A stretch of DNA of 64,000 nucleotides from GCA-002712045 sp028112705. Its GTDB lineage: Bacteria > Pseudomonadota > Alphaproteobacteria > Rhodobacterales > Rhodobacteraceae. The notes under the pieces are model-generated. The model had not been told where the DNA came from, ran no database searches, and saw only the letters and a program-made list of their open reading frames with translations. How positions within the stretch are numbered: position 1 is the first letter of the stretch; the number at the start of each line of letters is the position of its first letter. The DNA is taken from positions 62,001 through 126,000 of the forward strand of contig JAOGYN010000001.1 of assembly GCA_028112705.1 (NCBI GenBank). Reading direction: 5' to 3'. Made by a program: the position numbers and the translations under genes. Positions 50,356 to 60,479 of this stretch are shown piece by piece.

Positions 50356-52473
50356 CTAAGATCCATTACATTTTTGTGATGGCTTAATTTTATTATTTTT
50401 CGTAAGTCCTGTTAACTCTACTTTTATTCCAAGTGATACCCCAGGCTTTATAGAACTTACAGAATAAAATCCACGAGATAAGTAAAAATCAACCGCCATA
50501 CATTCATGTTCATAACGTGAATTAAATTGTGATTTTACAGTTTCTTTGTTTTTAAGGTCATATATTAGACTAAAATTAGAATTAGTTTTTTTATTAAATT
50601 GATAATTTGTACCAATGGCTAATTCTGATCTGTTTTCTGCAAAGCCATATATGCTATCTTTATCTTTTTGAAAGTATTTTGAATAGACATCTAAATTATT
50701 CTTCATATAGTTAATTTGAAATTCTTTTTTAGTAGGGTTGAATTGGTCATTTGAAAAGATATTTCCACTTATTTTAATTTTATTAGAAAAATTTAATTTC
50801 ATTGCTCCAAATAGATTTGACTTATTTTCAGTTGTTCCTGGCTTACTACTGAACTGTTGAGAACCATTAAATCTATTAATACTTCCCATAAAGATTTCAC
50901 TTTCAAAACCTTTAGTATTTTTGTGAGAGGTTTTTATACTTGTTTGCAACCTTAAACCATTCTCACTTCTATCCATTCCATAAGTGCGATTTAAGTCAGA
51001 AAAGTTTGCCAAACCTATCTCTGAATAAAAACTATCTTCATTGGGTTCATTAAACCTATGTGGGGCAGAATATATTAATTGTAGTTTTGGCACGTATATG
51101 GTTGAGGAATATTCCCGCCTATTTACCAGAGGAAGACTTAACTCAATACCATTTGTTTGATTTGTTTTACTTAGGGTAGTTCGGTAGTTAGTATCATTAT
51201 AATACTTAGAAACTTTCGCTGATGATAAAGATTTTAAACCTATAATATAACCTTTTTTTGTTATTATATCTTTTCGCCATAATAGATCTGATTTTATTCT
51301 AAATGCATCTCTTCCCAATTTTCCATTTTCTGTCGATTGTCTTTTATATCCACTTAAATTAATTAATAAATTAACCTGTCCACCAAGTTTTTTTGGGTAA
51401 AAAATATAATCACTAATTGTTTCGTGCCTTAGATTGGCCATATTTGAATCTGAAACACTCGATTTCTGAAGTTTGCTTTGGTAAAACCCAGAATTCATAT
51501 ATAATGAGGTATCCTGTTTTTTTAATTTTACATATGTTTCCGTAAATTTTGAATCTTTGGTCGTGTGTTGTGAAAGCAAATCTAAATCAGTAGTTTTTTG
51601 ATACTGTATTAATAATTCAATATTATTCTCATATTTACTATCAAAATTTCCAAACAAATAACCTTTAGCTTTATTAGATGAATTTCTATCGTTAGTTACA
51701 AACATATCTACGCCTAGGTTAGATTTTTTAAATAGTTTTCGATATTCGGCTCCTAGGGATACATTTTTACTAGTGCTAATATTTGGTTTAAAAATAATAT
51801 CTGATGATATGTTTAAAGCCACAAAATAAGGAAGATGAAGTTCAGTGCCTGACACGCTTGAATGATTTATTTCTGGAGTAAGGAAACCGTTAGCTCTTTT
51901 TACACTTGGATCTGGAATTCTAAGTGTTGGAAAGTACATAATGGGAATGCCAGAGAGCCTAAACTGAGAGTTATAAAAATAAACTTCTTTAAGTTTCGAA
52001 TCATGTACAATTTTTCGTGATCTTATTTCCCAAAGTGGAGTTTTATTTTTTTTACAAATCATGCAGGTAGATGCAATGGTTTCATAAAAATTGTTAAATC
52101 TGCTATTTTCTCGAATTACTTTTGCTGAAGATATCTCCAAGCTTCGTGATAATATAAACCTAACTCTTTTAAGCACTGCATTATTAAAGTTTTTGTCTAA
52201 TATTGCTTCATCAGCCAAAATTATTGTTTGTTCTCCATCGTCTAATATAATTGGTCCTAAGGCATTTATTTTACCAGTTAGCTTGCTGTAACTAATCATT
52301 GATGCTTTTAATGACTGATTCTCAAAACTTATGTTAACGTTCCCTTTTGCATTTATCACATTTCCATCTTCACTTACTGTTATAACATCTGCAATCAAAC
52401 TAGGATTGGTATTTGCATTCGCATTGAATGTTAGTTCGTATGTAATGATTGCTAAGAAAATAAGAAATCTCAT
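50356..52473 (-). CDS. lptD: LPS-assembly protein LptD
   Basis: LptD is the outer-membrane barrel that inserts lipopolysaccharide into the outer leaflet. The protein has 705 residues with a signal peptide (about 1-20), an OstA/LptA-like jellyroll domain with GNVINAKGNVNISFENQSL (about 30-130), and a long beta-barrel rich in alternating hydrophobic strands. PTLRIPDPSVKRANGFLTPEI marks the start of the barrel. A cysteine pair at about residues 137-140 (CMICKK) and others may form the disulfides LptD needs. lptG ends at the base before its start. Confidence 0.9.
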   Translation of the reverse strand: MRFLIFLAIITYELTFNANANTNPSLIADVITVSEDGNVINAKGNVNISFENQSLKASMISYSKLTGKINALGPIILDDGEQTIILADEAILDKNFNNAVLKRVRFILSRSLEISSAKVIRENSRFNNFYETIASTCMICKKNKTPLWEIRSRKIVHDSKLKEVYFYNSQFRLSGIPIMYFPTLRIPDPSVKRANGFLTPEINHSSVSGTELHLPYFVALNISSDIIFKPNISTSKNVSLGAEYRKLFKKSNLGVDMFVTNDRNSSNKAKGYLFGNFDSKYENNIELLIQYQKTTDLDLLSQHTTKDSKFTETYVKLKKQDTSLYMNSGFYQSKLQKSSVSDSNMANLRHETISDYIFYPKKLGGQVNLLINLSGYKRQSTENGKLGRDAFRIKSDLLWRKDIITKKGYIIGLKSLSSAKVSKYYNDTNYRTTLSKTNQTNGIELSLPLVNRREYSSTIYVPKLQLIYSAPHRFNEPNEDSFYSEIGLANFSDLNRTYGMDRSENGLRLQTSIKTSHKNTKGFESEIFMGSINRFNGSQQFSSKPGTTENKSNLFGAMKLNFSNKIKISGNIFSNDQFNPTKKEFQINYMKNNLDVYSKYFQKDKDSIYGFAENRSELAIGTNYQFNKKTNSNFSLIYDLKNKETVKSQFNSRYEHECMAVDFYLSRGFYSVSSIKPGVSLGIKVELTGLTKNNKIKPSQKCNGS

Positions 52474-53568
52474 TTAACCATCCTCCAAATGCAGGATAAG
52501 TCCTAAAGAAATAAATATTACAATAACTGGGGGGGCCCAAACTCCAAGCAAAAAAGGTATTGCACCATTTTGACTTAAAATTTCAGTTAAATTATTTAAT
52601 AAAAAAGCGCTAATACCCATAATTATACTTATTAAGATTGCTAACCCCTTTTTACTTACTCTGGTATGCCCCATGTTAAGGGCACCACCAATTAAAAACA
52701 TACCAACCATAAAAAATGGTAAAGCTAATTCTGTATGTAGGAAAACCCTGTGCTTTAAAGAGGAAAAACCAGCATGTTCGATCCTTTTGATGTAATTCTT
52801 TAATTCCCAAATTGATATTTTTGATGGTTCACCAAAGCCTAATCTTATTTTTTCCAAATTTAATTCAGTGTTGAATTGCAAGTTTTTAAAAGATTTGGCC
52901 CTATCTTCTGGCCTATCGTCCCTGTTTACCTTCCAAATTTTCCCATCTTTTAAATTCCATTGTTTATTAGCGATTATTGCTAGTTGTGCATTAATCCTAG
53001 TCGTTGGTATACTAGATTTATTAAACTCAAATATTGTTACCTGCTTCAATTGTTTTCCATTGTTTCTAACAGTCTTAGCATGTATCACACGTTGTCCATC
53101 AATATGCCCCTCTCTTAACCAAATGCCTTCATTATTGATAGAGTAGCTTGATAAAGATTTATTTATTTTACTTAATTCTGAATTATATAGTTTAAATGCG
53201 ATTGTATTAAATGGGTTAACTATAAGGACCATAATTAATCCAAGAGTAAAAATTGTTATTATAGGTGCAAACATACTTCGTAATATAGATCGTCCAGCAC
53301 TACGAATTATTACAAGTTCACTATTTCTGGAGATATTTATAAAAAAACTTAAAGAGGTTATAATAGTAATAATTGGGATTAATGGGTGAATAATTATTGG
53401 TGTTTTTAAAAGTGCCAAATAAAATAAACTTACTGAACTTATAGATTTTGAAAATTCTAACCTTAAAATATCGACCCAACTCAATATTGTTAAAAACCCA
53501 TAAAAAATCAAAAATATGACACAGAAATAATAAATTACTTGCCTTGAGAAATATATATTAAGTTTCAT
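52474..53568 (-). CDS. lptG: LPS export ABC transporter permease LptG
   Basis: This inner-membrane subunit of the LptB2FG transporter extracts LPS. From the ATG at 53568 it has 364 residues: helices near 14-34, 52-74, 95-118, then a periplasmic beta-jellyroll domain, and three helices at the C-terminus. RSAGRSILRSM is the cytoplasmic coupling helix. It overlaps the end of lptF by 11 bases, giving coordinated synthesis of the two permeases. A start four codons upstream is possible. Confidence 0.9.
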   Translation of the reverse strand: MKLNIYFSRQVIYYFCVIFLIFYGFLTILSWVDILRLEFSKSISSVSLFYLALLKTPIIIHPLIPIITIITSLSFFINISRNSELVIIRSAGRSILRSMFAPIITIFTLGLIMVLIVNPFNTIAFKLYNSELSKINKSLSSYSINNEGIWLREGHIDGQRVIHAKTVRNNGKQLKQVTIFEFNKSSIPTTRINAQLAIIANKQWNLKDGKIWKVNRDDRPEDRAKSFKNLQFNTELNLEKIRLGFGEPSKISIWELKNYIKRIEHAGFSSLKHRVFLHTELALPFFMVGMFLIGGALNMGHTRVSKKGLAILISIIMGISAFLLNNLTEILSQNGAIPFLLGVWAPPVIVIFISLGLILHLEDG

Positions 53569-54748
53569 ATTTTTTACCAAAGTAGGTATATTTTAAAGCT
53601 CCGGTGAAAAAGGGACGCCTCATTCTTGTCGATAATCCACAAATCATACTAAATCCAATCAATAATGGTAAGTATGCAAAAAACCAATTTGAGATATCTC
53701 TTCTTAACAGTGTCAACCCATTGGTTGCTAAAATGTTGAGAATAGCAATTACAATAATCGAAAAGAAAATTTGCCGTGTTAATCCAAAGCGACTGTGTCC
53801 TCCAATGTTCATAATTATAGCAGACAACAGAACATACAAAACACAGTGAAAAGGCTTTAATATTCTATCATGTGCTTCATAATAGACTTCTGTTTTACTT
53901 CTCTTCAGAAATTTTAAAAGTTCATTATCCGCAGTAAAAAGGTCTATAATGCCATAATTATCAAGATTCATTAATTGTTTTGATTGTACCGATGCTAATT
54001 GTGTGAGCTCATAAGCTAAACTTTCAAAACCTACGTGGCTAAGGGTTTGTGACTTTAAGTCTAAAGCTTGTATTAGACCATTAAAGAGAACCAAATGTGA
54101 TTGTTTTTTTTCCTTAACTAAAACAGCACGTGTCGCTATATACGTTAAGTCTCTTTCATTGGAACGTTGATCATGAATAAAAATATTTTGAAATTCTCCA
54201 TTTGAATTAACGGATGAAACAAAAATAGTCATATTTTCAACTGGGTGTAAGAATGATCCGTCCGAAATCAATCTACTAACAATATCTTTAGAGATCTCTG
54301 CTTTGCGGTAATCCAAATGTGCTCTACTCATGGGTACTAAAATGAGAGATAATATTGCAGTTGTAATTGCAGTAATCAAAGCAAAATAAACGAATGGTTT
54401 TAGGATACTAAGAGGGTGCATGCCCGATGCATCTAAAATAATTAATTCACTTTCTGTATTTAACCTATTTATCACAAAAATCGCTGCTGCTAACGCGGCT
54501 ATTGGTAAAACAATTGCAATCACTTGTGGCAAAAATAAAAATATCAGTTCGAGAAAAACAAAGGTTGATTGGCCATCACCAATTAGATTATTAAAAATGC
54601 CTAATGATCTATTAATCCAGTAAGCGAGTGCCAAAATAAAACAGAAGAATCCAAACGCCCACATTAGCTGACCAAGTACATAACGATCGTAATGCTTCAA
54701 TACTTTTCGAGCTCCATAATAAAGTAATTTAAGTATATACTGATTCAT
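53558..54748 (-). CDS. lptF: LPS export ABC transporter permease LptF
   Basis: This is the partner permease of LptG, with six membrane helices and a periplasmic domain. The LNTESELIILDASGMHPL coupling-helix region and IGGHSRFG near the C-terminus fit LptF. The start is uncertain: the ATG at 54748 lacks a ribosome site; a TTG at 54700 (then KHYDRYVLGQ) has GGAG 11 bases upstream and matches the usual N-terminus of the family; the frame stays open to 54805. It heads the lptF-to-rsmA operon and is divergent from pepA. Confidence 0.88.
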   Translation of the reverse strand: MNQYILKLLYYGARKVLKHYDRYVLGQLMWAFGFFCFILALAYWINRSLGIFNNLIGDGQSTFVFLELIFLFLPQVIAIVLPIAALAAAIFVINRLNTESELIILDASGMHPLSILKPFVYFALITAITTAILSLILVPMSRAHLDYRKAEISKDIVSRLISDGSFLHPVENMTIFVSSVNSNGEFQNIFIHDQRSNERDLTYIATRAVLVKEKKQSHLVLFNGLIQALDLKSQTLSHVGFESLAYELTQLASVQSKQLMNLDNYGIIDLFTADNELLKFLKRSKTEVYYEAHDRILKPFHCVLYVLLSAIIMNIGGHSRFGLTRQIFFSIIVIAILNILATNGLTLLRRDISNWFFAYLPLLIGFSMICGLSTRMRRPFFTGALKYTYFGKKYET

Positions 54749-54830
54749 TATTTTAAAACAACGGAAATGCTGAAAACCTTGTGGTATATCACTACTAACG
54801 AACATATAACTAAAAAAATAAGGAAATTAG

Positions 54831-56300
54831 ATGACTAAACAACGCAAAGTAACGTTTAATAATATGAAACTCACAAATTTAGACAAAATAGAATCTATTT
54901 TTGTAATATGTTTGGATGAAAGTCACAAAATAGATGAGTTTACTAGTCATCTAAATTCCTTAACAGCTGGCCTGATTGAACGATTTAAACGCAGCTCTAT
55001 TTTTGCTGAACAAAAAGAATACTCTTGTTTCACTTTAAACTTTCCAACTGGATTATGCACAAATGCAATAATTGTTTTGAAAATTTCAATGGATAACGAC
55101 ATCCACGGTGCTCGGTTGGCTGGGGCAAATCTTTCAAAAACTTTAGGACCACGTGAGGCGATAGTTTCGTTAAATGAGCATCCTAATTCAAATGATATTA
55201 TATTCGGATTTGTTATGCGAGATTACAAATTCGATTATCATAAATCGATTTCAGAAACTGAAAGACCTCCTTTAAAAATTATTGTTAAAGATCCAAGCTT
55301 TTCAAAAAAATGCTATATTGAATATGAAGCTATTAATGAAGGAATATTCTTTGCCAGAGATTTAACTAATGAACCGTCAAATATTTTAACTACAGAAGAG
55401 TTTTCCAAACGAATAATAGATTTGCAAAGATATGGATTAATTATTCATACCCTTGAAGAGAAAGATCTTAAAAATCTTGGAATGAATGCATTACTTGGTG
55501 TAGGGCAAGGGTCACCTAGCCCAACTAAGGTTATGGTACTTGAGTGGCATGGGGCAGGAGATGCAAAACCTTTGGCTTTGGTAGGAAAAGGTGTTGTTTT
55601 TGATACTGGAGGAATTTCTCTAAAATCACCCGCTGGAATGGAAGCAATGACTGTTGATATGGGAGGGGCTGGAGTTGTCGTGGGTCTTATGAAAACACTC
55701 GCTTTGCGAAAAGCAAAATCAAACGTTGTTGGTTTTGTCGGTTTAGTAGAGAACATGCCCGATGGGAATGCTCAGCGTCCTGGAGATGTTGTTAAATCAA
55801 TGAAAGGTGATACGATTGAAATAATAAACACAGATGCTGAAGGGCGTTTGGTCCTTTGTGATGTGATGTGGTATGCTCAAAAATATTTTAAACCCGCCGC
55901 ACTTATTGACTTAGCCACTTTAACAGGAGCTATTATTGTAAGTTTGGGTCACGATAAAGCAGGTGTTTTTTCTAATTGTGATGATTTTTATGAGAAGTTT
56001 ATTTCATCCGCCAGTAAGGAGGATGAAGGCGCATGGAGATTGCCTCTAGATGAAAATTATAATAAGTTACTGAAATCTAATATTGCGGATATGAAGAACG
56101 TAGGTGGTAGAGCAGCTAACGCCATTACGGCCGCTCAGTTCTTACAGAGATTTATCGAAGATGACCTGCCTTGGATCCATTTGGATATAGCGGGGGTTGC
56201 GTCCACGGGCTCAGAGACAAAATTTGCGCCTAAAGGAGCTTCCGGCTGGGGTGTTAAAACATTAAACAGATTAGTAGCTGATTTTTACGAAATAAAATAA
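54831..56300 (+). CDS. pepA: Leucyl aminopeptidase (M17 family)
   Basis: This cytosolic two-metal aminopeptidase has 489 residues. The M17 signature NTDAEGRLVL is at about 333-342, and the metal-binding VGKGVVFDTGGISLKS with K and D ligands precedes it; GWGVKTLNRLVADFY closes the protein. AAGGAA lies before the ATG. It is transcribed away from lptF, a common alphaproteobacterial arrangement. Some PepA homologues also bind DNA; nothing here tests that. Confidence 0.95.
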   Translation: MTKQRKVTFNNMKLTNLDKIESIFVICLDESHKIDEFTSHLNSLTAGLIERFKRSSIFAEQKEYSCFTLNFPTGLCTNAIIVLKISMDNDIHGARLAGANLSKTLGPREAIVSLNEHPNSNDIIFGFVMRDYKFDYHKSISETERPPLKIIVKDPSFSKKCYIEYEAINEGIFFARDLTNEPSNILTTEEFSKRIIDLQRYGLIIHTLEEKDLKNLGMNALLGVGQGSPSPTKVMVLEWHGAGDAKPLALVGKGVVFDTGGISLKSPAGMEAMTVDMGGAGVVVGLMKTLALRKAKSNVVGFVGLVENMPDGNAQRPGDVVKSMKGDTIEIINTDAEGRLVLCDVMWYAQKYFKPAALIDLATLTGAIIVSLGHDKAGVFSNCDDFYEKFISSASKEDEGAWRLPLDENYNKLLKSNIADMKNVGGRAANAITAAQFLQRFIEDDLPWIHLDIAGVASTGSETKFAPKGASGWGVKTLNRLVADFYEIK

Positions 56301-56313
56301 CAATTACAATAAT

Positions 56314-58176
56314 TTACAGAATATTACTAAAGTTTTTTTCTGCTAAAATAGCTTTATCCCATAAAGTTTCAGCTTTTTTCAATCCATTTATTATTTCTTT
56401 CCTTTTGGTTTGTAGATTTTCAAGTTTATCTCTATTATGTTGTTCGTAAATCAAAGGGTTACTAAGGTGGTCATCGATTTTTTTTAACATTTCTTCGATC
56501 TTTTCGATTCTTTTCTCAGAATTAAGGACATCTATTTTTAAACTAGATAGTTTTATAGTTTTTGAATCGTGTCGTTTTTTTGGCTTTACTGTTTTTTGTT
56601 TTAATTGTTCACCACCCCTTTCCTTAAGTAATAAGTCACGATAATCACTTAAATCATTTGGGTATTCACTTATTTTTCCTTGATTGACTAACCATAGTTT
56701 ATTTACTGTTAAGCTTAGTAAATGAAGATCATGACTTACAATAATTACAGCTCCTGAGTAATCAGCCAAAGCCCTGATTAATGCTTCACGACTCTCCATG
56801 TCTAGATGGTTTGTTGGTTCATCTAAAATCAATAAATGTGGGGCGTGTAATGTGGCTAACATAAGGGAAAGCCTTGCCTTTTGCCCCCCAGACAAGGTCT
56901 CAACACTATTTTCAACAATATCTGAATCTATCCCAAAAGTTGACAATCTAGATCTCAATTTAGAAGGAGGATCATTAGGAAAATGGGGTTTTAAATGTTC
57001 TAAGGCTGTTTCATTAGGGATTAAGTCTTCAATTTGATGCTGTGCAAAGAAACCTATCCTAAGTTTAGACTGTGATTTTAATTCACCCTCCATAGTTGGT
57101 AATTGTTTTGAAATTAGCTTAGCAAATGTTGATTTACCTTCGCCATTTGCACCAAGTAGAGCAATTCTGTCATCTTGATCTAACCGAAGGTTTAAATTTG
57201 TTAATATAGGTTTATCATCGTAACCAACTTTTACATTTTCCAGAGACAATAGAGGTGGAGATAGTATTTCTGGATCTGGAAAAGTAAACCTGACTTTTCT
57301 ACCAGCATCTTCAACTGCAATTGGTTCTAATTTCTCTATCATTTTAATTCTGGATTGAGCTTGTTTAGCTTTAGTCGCCTGATAACGAAATCTATCCACA
57401 TATGCTTGCATATGTTTTAATCGTTCTTCCTGCTTTTTAGCCGCCGCCGCTTGATGCCTTAAGTTTTCTCGCCTTTGCCTATCAAAAGTATCAAAATTAC
57501 CAGTATAAAGTTTCAATGTCTTATTGTTGACATGAAGTATTGAATTTACAGATCTATTTAAAAGATCTCTATCATGACTGATGATCAATGCAGTATTGGG
57601 ATACTTTGCTATAAAACCCTGAAGCCAAAATACCCCTTCAAGATCAAGAAAATTTGTTGGTTCGTCTAATAGTAAGATATCCGGTTGTGAAAAAAGCAAA
57701 CCTGCTAATGCTACCCTCATTCGCCATCCACCAGAGAAGGTCCTTGTGGCTCTTAGTTGTGCCTGGCGATCAAAGCCCAATCCTTTTAATATAGCAGATG
57801 CTCTTGGTTCAGCTGTGTGCGAATTGATATCCACTAATCTCAGTTGTATTTCTGAAACTCGTGAAGGATCTTTAGTTTCTTCTGCTTCTTGCAAGAGAGA
57901 ATGACGCTCGGCATCGTATTCTAAAACCGTTTCAACTAAATTCTTTTCAGTTGCTGGTGCTTCTTGAGCCATTGAGCCAATCCGAGTTTTTTTAGGAAAA
58001 TTGATATAACCTCTCTCAAGCTGAGCCTCACCTCTGATTAAGTTAAATAATGTAGATTTACCAATCCCATTACGACCAACGATGCCTACCTTATTTCCAT
58101 GCGGAATCATTACTGTTCCACTCTCAAATAAAGTTTTTCCGCCAATACGAAATGATATGTCTTCAATTTTTAGCAT
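56314..58176 (-). CDS. ABC-F family ATPase (ribosome-associated)
   Basis: This 620-residue protein has two ABC domains and no membrane segments: the first with GRNGIGKSTLF, FSGGWRMRVALAGLL and LLLDEPTNFLDLEG, the second with GANGEGKSTFAK, LSGGQKARLSLM and LILDEPTNHLDMES. A linker of about 70 charged residues (HQAAAAKKQEERLKH region) separates them, and a coiled-coil lies at the C-terminus. This is the YheS/Uup-like group of translational ABC-F factors that act on the ribosomal E site. It is convergent with pepA. Confidence 0.93.
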   Translation of the reverse strand: MLKIEDISFRIGGKTLFESGTVMIPHGNKVGIVGRNGIGKSTLFNLIRGEAQLERGYINFPKKTRIGSMAQEAPATEKNLVETVLEYDAERHSLLQEAEETKDPSRVSEIQLRLVDINSHTAEPRASAILKGLGFDRQAQLRATRTFSGGWRMRVALAGLLFSQPDILLLDEPTNFLDLEGVFWLQGFIAKYPNTALIISHDRDLLNRSVNSILHVNNKTLKLYTGNFDTFDRQRRENLRHQAAAAKKQEERLKHMQAYVDRFRYQATKAKQAQSRIKMIEKLEPIAVEDAGRKVRFTFPDPEILSPPLLSLENVKVGYDDKPILTNLNLRLDQDDRIALLGANGEGKSTFAKLISKQLPTMEGELKSQSKLRIGFFAQHQIEDLIPNETALEHLKPHFPNDPPSKLRSRLSTFGIDSDIVENSVETLSGGQKARLSLMLATLHAPHLLILDEPTNHLDMESREALIRALADYSGAVIIVSHDLHLLSLTVNKLWLVNQGKISEYPNDLSDYRDLLLKERGGEQLKQKTVKPKKRHDSKTIKLSSLKIDVLNSEKRIEKIEEMLKKIDDHLSNPLIYEQHNRDKLENLQTKRKEIINGLKKAETLWDKAILAEKNFSNIL

Positions 58177-58314
58177 AATTAATTAGGGCTGTAACCTTAG
58201 ACTTATGAATACACAATATAAACTTACACTTTCCAATAGTATTATCTCATGCTAATTGCGCTGAAATTAATATTAACTTTATATTTAAGACATAATTTCA
58301 TAAAAGAGGAAAAA

Positions 58315-58737
58315 ATGGCGATAGAACAAACTTTTTCAATAATTAAACCCGATGCGACAAAAAGAAATTTAACGGGGTCCATTAATGCTAAATTTGAAGC
58401 GGCAGGACTCAGCATAGTTGCTCAAAAAAGGATAAGAATGACTAGGAAGCAAGCAGAGCATTTTTATGGTGTGCATTCTGAAAGACCTTTTTTTGATGAA
58501 TTATGCAATTTTATGATTTCACAACCGGTAGTTGTACAAGTCTTGGAAGGTGAGGGGGCCATTCTTAAAAATAGAGAAGTTATGGGAGCTACAGACCCCT
58601 CTGAGGCTGCTGAAGGCACAATAAGAAAAGAATTTTCGTTATCCAAAGGTGAAAATTCCGTTCATGGGTCTGATGCGCCGGAGACTGCGGCAGAAGAAAT
58701 TGCATATTTTTTTGCTGGGAATGAAATATTAAGCTGA
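58315..58737 (+). CDS. ndk: Nucleoside diphosphate kinase
   Basis: Ndk (140 residues) balances nucleoside triphosphate pools through a phosphohistidine intermediate. The active-site motif VHGSDAPETA places the catalytic histidine at residue 117, its standard position. The ATG at 58315 has AGAGGAAA upstream; a longer frame reaching back to 58249 lacks family resemblance and is rejected. It is a single gene between the ABC-F gene and purN-purM. Confidence 0.97.
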   Translation: MAIEQTFSIIKPDATKRNLTGSINAKFEAAGLSIVAQKRIRMTRKQAEHFYGVHSERPFFDELCNFMISQPVVVQVLEGEGAILKNREVMGATDPSEAAEGTIRKEFSLSKGENSVHGSDAPETAAEEIAYFFAGNEILS

Positions 58738-58743
58738 TATTTT

Positions 58744-59343
58744 TTAAGTATTATTAATAAGAAATAATTTATTATTAACTATAATTTTGTATAAAATTTT
58801 TGGATACAAAGCATGTTCTTTTTTTAGAACCTTGGCAGCAAGAGTGGTGGTGGTATCTTTTTTTAACACCACCACAAATGACTGTCCCAATATCTCGCCG
58901 CCATCAATTTCTGCATTTACATAATGTACTGTGCAACCATGTTTTCGATCACCTGAGTCAATAACTCGTTTATGGCTGTTTAACCCCTTAAATTTGGGTA
59001 ATATTGATGGATGTATATTTAAAATTCTATTTTCCCAAAGTCTAATAAACCAGGGTGTTAAAATCTTCATAAAACCAGCCAAACAAATCAACTGAATATT
59101 TTCTTGGTTCAGTATCTTATTTAAGTGTTTATCAAATTCTTTTGGCAAATTGCGATACTTACTTTTTTCAAGAATAAAGGTCTTTAACCCCAATTCTTTT
59201 GCTTTCTGTAATCCAATTGATTTGTTGTTATCGGAGATTATTAGGCTTGTATTTGCATATCCTTTTTTTTTAATATCATTTACCAATGAAAGCATATTTG
59301 AACCATTGCCTGATATTAGTATGCAAATGTTTACCTTAGTCAA
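58744..59343 (-). CDS. purN: Phosphoribosylglycinamide formyltransferase
   Basis: PurN (199 residues) transfers a formyl group from 10-formyl-THF to GAR in purine synthesis. The SGNGSNML phosphate loop, the catalytic Asn and His of NIHPSILPKFKG, and the later HYVNAEIDGGEIL segment are present. It overlaps the end of purM by four bases, the classic purM-purN operon. Its tail approaches ndk within six bases. Confidence 0.94.
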   Translation of the reverse strand: MTKVNICILISGNGSNMLSLVNDIKKKGYANTSLIISDNNKSIGLQKAKELGLKTFILEKSKYRNLPKEFDKHLNKILNQENIQLICLAGFMKILTPWFIRLWENRILNIHPSILPKFKGLNSHKRVIDSGDRKHGCTVHYVNAEIDGGEILGQSFVVVLKKDTTTTLAAKVLKKEHALYPKILYKIIVNNKLFLINNT

Positions 59344-60386
59344 ACTTTGAGACCATGATATTCTAACTTTCCAGAATTAGTAATTTCACCAATTTGGAAG
59401 GCGTCTATGCATTCATTTTTTAGTAAAGATAAGACATTATCAATTGATCGATTGTTTATGACAAGTACCATACCTATTCCACAATTAAAGGTTTTTAACA
59501 TTTCTGCTTGTTCAATATTACCCACTGATTTCAACCATTTGAACTCACTTGGAAACTCCCATGCTGATGTGTCTATCAAGATCCCCATATTTCCATCCAA
59601 AATACGAGGAATATTTTCGGTCAAACCTCCCCCAGTAATATGTGCAACACCATTTATTAAATTTTCATTAATTAATTTCAATACTGGCATAACATAAAGT
59701 TGAGTGGGTCTTAAAAAAATATTTCCAAGAGTAACTGTGTCAAATGGTGCTTTATCAAACCAAGTTAATCCACTTTCTGCAATTACTTTTCTTACAAGTG
59801 AGAAACCATTCGAATGTATACCTGATGAGGGTAAAGCTATTACTGCGTCTCCAGTAGATATACCAGTTGGTAAAGTATTACCTCTTTCCAAAGCACCGAC
59901 TGCAAAGCCAGCTAAATCAAAATCACCGCCCCTGTATACACCTGGCATTTCAGCAGTTTCACCACCAATAAGTGCACAATTTGAACTCTTACAAGCATTT
60001 GCAATACCAATTATTATTTTCTTTGCAATAAGTACATCTAACTTTCCAGTAGCAAAATAATCTAAAAAAAACAAAGGTTCTGCTCCCTGGCAAATAAGGT
60101 CATTTACGCACATTGCAACAAGGTCTTGCCCGATCGTTCCATAATTATTCATTTCAATGGCTAACTTTAATTTGGTTCCAACCCCGTCTGTAGCTGAAAC
60201 TAAAATTGGATCATTATACCCAGAGTTTTTAAGATCAAATAAACCACCAAAACTTCCAATATTACTCATAACTCCTGGTCTTCTGGTCATTGCAACAGCC
60301 GGTTTTATTTCCTCTACTAAGGAATTGCCAGCATCTATATTAACTCCCGCATCACTATATGACAAAATTGATTTTTTTGTATTCAT
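59340..60386 (-). CDS. purM: Phosphoribosylformylglycinamidine cyclo-ligase
   Basis: PurM (348 residues) closes the imidazole ring to give AIR. The family landmarks are YSDAGVNIDAGN at the N-terminus, SATDGVGTKLKLA, CVNDLICQGAEPLFFLDY, GGETAEMPGVY and HITGGGLTENIPRIL. It is the first gene of purM-purN; its upstream region holds the divergent tRNA gene about 90 bases away. Confidence 0.97.
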   Translation of the reverse strand: MNTKKSILSYSDAGVNIDAGNSLVEEIKPAVAMTRRPGVMSNIGSFGGLFDLKNSGYNDPILVSATDGVGTKLKLAIEMNNYGTIGQDLVAMCVNDLICQGAEPLFFLDYFATGKLDVLIAKKIIIGIANACKSSNCALIGGETAEMPGVYRGGDFDLAGFAVGALERGNTLPTGISTGDAVIALPSSGIHSNGFSLVRKVIAESGLTWFDKAPFDTVTLGNIFLRPTQLYVMPVLKLINENLINGVAHITGGGLTENIPRILDGNMGILIDTSAWEFPSEFKWLKSVGNIEQAEMLKTFNCGIGMVLVINNRSIDNVLSLLKNECIDAFQIGEITNSGKLEYHGLKV

Positions 60387-60439
60387 ATTAAAAAATCTCG
60401 CATTATTTGTTTGGAACCTTTTAACTTAATAAGCATAGC

Positions 60440-60468
60440 TTGACCACAGGCTTATCCTCTATTAGGGA
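60440..60468 (+). promoter_or_regulatory. Candidate promoter of the tRNA(CAU) gene
   Basis: TTGACC at 60440-60445 is a good -35 element. With a 17-base spacer the -10 would be TAGGGA (60463-60468); TATTAG at 60460 is closer to consensus but only 14 bases away. The tRNA begins at 60480. The -35 is convincing and the -10 is weak. Confidence 0.35.
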
Positions 60469-60479
60469 TGCTGTCAGGC

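Noticed and set aside
52527..52536. Second G-run (seven G) in lptG as a phase-variable tract
   Set aside because: The lptG frame continues normally through it to the expected end.
58738..58800. AT-rich inverted repeats between ndk and purN as a terminator
   Set aside because: Pairing is only A-T and imperfect, and it lies within the purN 3' end.
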